In this document: positions 63,466 through 64,000 of the stretch, in pieces
How positions within the stretch are numbered: the stretch's first letter is position 1
Layout of the letters: every line of letters begins with the position of its first letter
From: Polaribacter sp. Q13
Lineage (GTDB): Bacteria; Bacteroidota; Bacteroidia; Flavobacteriales; Flavobacteriaceae
NCBI RefSeq assembly: GCF_016858305.2
Contig: NZ_CP074436.1
Coordinates: forward strand, 3,492,001 to 3,556,000
Length of the DNA stretch: 64,000 nt
Reading direction: 5' to 3'
Translations under genes and position numbers: made by a program
Notes under the pieces: model-generated
Seen by the model: the letters and a program-made list of their open reading frames with translations, nothing else
Database searches by the model: none
Told to the model about the DNA's origin: nothing

Positions 63466-64000
63466 ATGAGCACATTAAACAATAAGGTTGCTGTAATTAC
63501 TGGAGCAACAGGAGGAATTGGTTTTGCAGTAGCAAAAAGATTAGGAAAAGATGGTTATACTGTAATATTAAACGGTATAGAAGATGAAGCAGGTGCACAA
63601 AGAGTTAAGGAATTAACGGCTGAAGGGATTACTGCTGAGTACTACGGTTTTGATGTTACAAAAGATGAAGAGGTAACAGCAAACATCACTAAAATTGGTG
63701 AAAAATATGGTCACATAGATGTGTTAGTTAATAATGCAGGTGGTTTAGGTGGTAGATCTAGATTTGAAGAAATGACAACTGAATTTTACAGATTTGTGAT
63801 GGCTTTAAACTTAGATTCAGCATTTTTTGCTTCTAGAGCAGCAATTCCTTTTCTTAAGAAAAGTGATAATGCTTCTATTATTAACTATACGTCTAATGCA
63901 GCTTGGAACGCTGGTGGACCAGGAGCTGGAATCTACGGTACTTCTAAAGCAGGAGTTCATGCAATTACAAGAGCATTAGCTAAAGATTTAGCAGAATATG
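63466..64000 (+). CDS. SDR-family reductase, probable DEH reductase (partial)
   Basis: Starts at ATG 63466 and runs off the window; 178 codons are present of an expected 250 or so. Classical short-chain dehydrogenase: TGATGGIG cofactor loop (residues 12-19), VLVNNAGG, a Ser in IINYTSNAAW, and the catalytic YGTSK. In alginolytic Flavobacterium an SDR (FlRed) reduces DEH to 2-keto-3-deoxygluconate, and the position after an MFS gene in an alginate locus supports the same role. KDG kinase and KDPG aldolase genes would be expected beyond the edge. Confidence 0.85.
   Translation, partial: MSTLNNKVAVITGATGGIGFAVAKRLGKDGYTVILNGIEDEAGAQRVKELTAEGITAEYYGFDVTKDEEVTANITKIGEKYGHIDVLVNNAGGLGGRSRFEEMTTEFYRFVMALNLDSAFFASRAAIPFLKKSDNASIINYTSNAAWNAGGPGAGIYGTSKAGVHAITRALAKDLAEY

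Noticed and set aside
1..64000. CRISPR array, tRNA, rRNA, prophage or complete insertion sequence
   Set aside because: No regularly spaced repeats, cloverleaf-like sequences, phage genes or intact transposase with terminal repeats were seen; only one decayed transposase fragment is present.

Overview
The window is AT-rich (roughly one third G+C by eye). It carries SusC/SusD pairs, T9SS sorting domains, FecR/ECF pairs and TAnnTTTG promoter boxes, and shows no strong Shine-Dalgarno signals. These point to Bacteroidota, most likely a marine member of the Flavobacteriaceae that degrades alginate. No tRNA, rRNA or CRISPR array was seen.

Region 1 (1-2.8 kb) holds the end of a cysteine desulfurase gene, a glycine-rich outer-membrane-barrel-like protein, a gene tail and a decayed ISAon1-type transposase fragment. 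Region 2 (2.8-12.8 kb) is a degraded locus. In mirror image to region 3 it contains an ECF sigma factor, FecR, STN-SusC, SusD and thioredoxin-fold proteins, nearly all with stops, frameshifts or a lost start. Only the last thioredoxin-like gene looks whole. Region 3 (13.1-25.2 kb) is the intact paralogous locus: a TlpA-like lipoprotein, ECF sigma, FecR, SusC with STN signalling domain, SusD, two more TlpA-like lipoproteins and a periplasmic thioredoxin-like protein. It reads as a surface-signalled uptake system coupled to thiol-redox proteins; its substrate is unknown.

Region 4 (25.4-32.4 kb) holds an M16 peptidase, a stand-alone DsbD N-terminal domain, a full DsbD and a class V aminotransferase. 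Region 5 (32.6-35.1 kb) is one large T9SS-secreted protein on the minus strand.

Region 6 (35.7-64.0 kb) is an alginate utilisation locus: two PL6 lyases, a jelly-roll T9SS protein that may be a lyase, a Gfo/Idh/MocA oxidoreductase, a heparinase II/III-fold protein, a PL17 oligoalginate lyase, KdgF, two SusC/SusD pairs with two PKD surface lipoproteins, a GntR/FCD regulator, an MFS transporter and the start of an SDR reductase. Together they would cut alginate outside the cell, import oligomers through SusCD, finish them to unsaturated monouronate with PL17, linearise it with KdgF, carry it across the inner membrane by MFS and reduce it to KDG with the SDR. Six near-identical tandem palindromes (TTGGTNNACCAA, 13-bp period), each fused to a TAnnTTTG -7 promoter box, mark this region and nothing else. 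They are the clearest regulatory signal in the window and probably the operators of the GntR protein. One of them has only a short stretch and an intrinsic terminator behind it, suggesting a regulated small RNA or attenuated leader.
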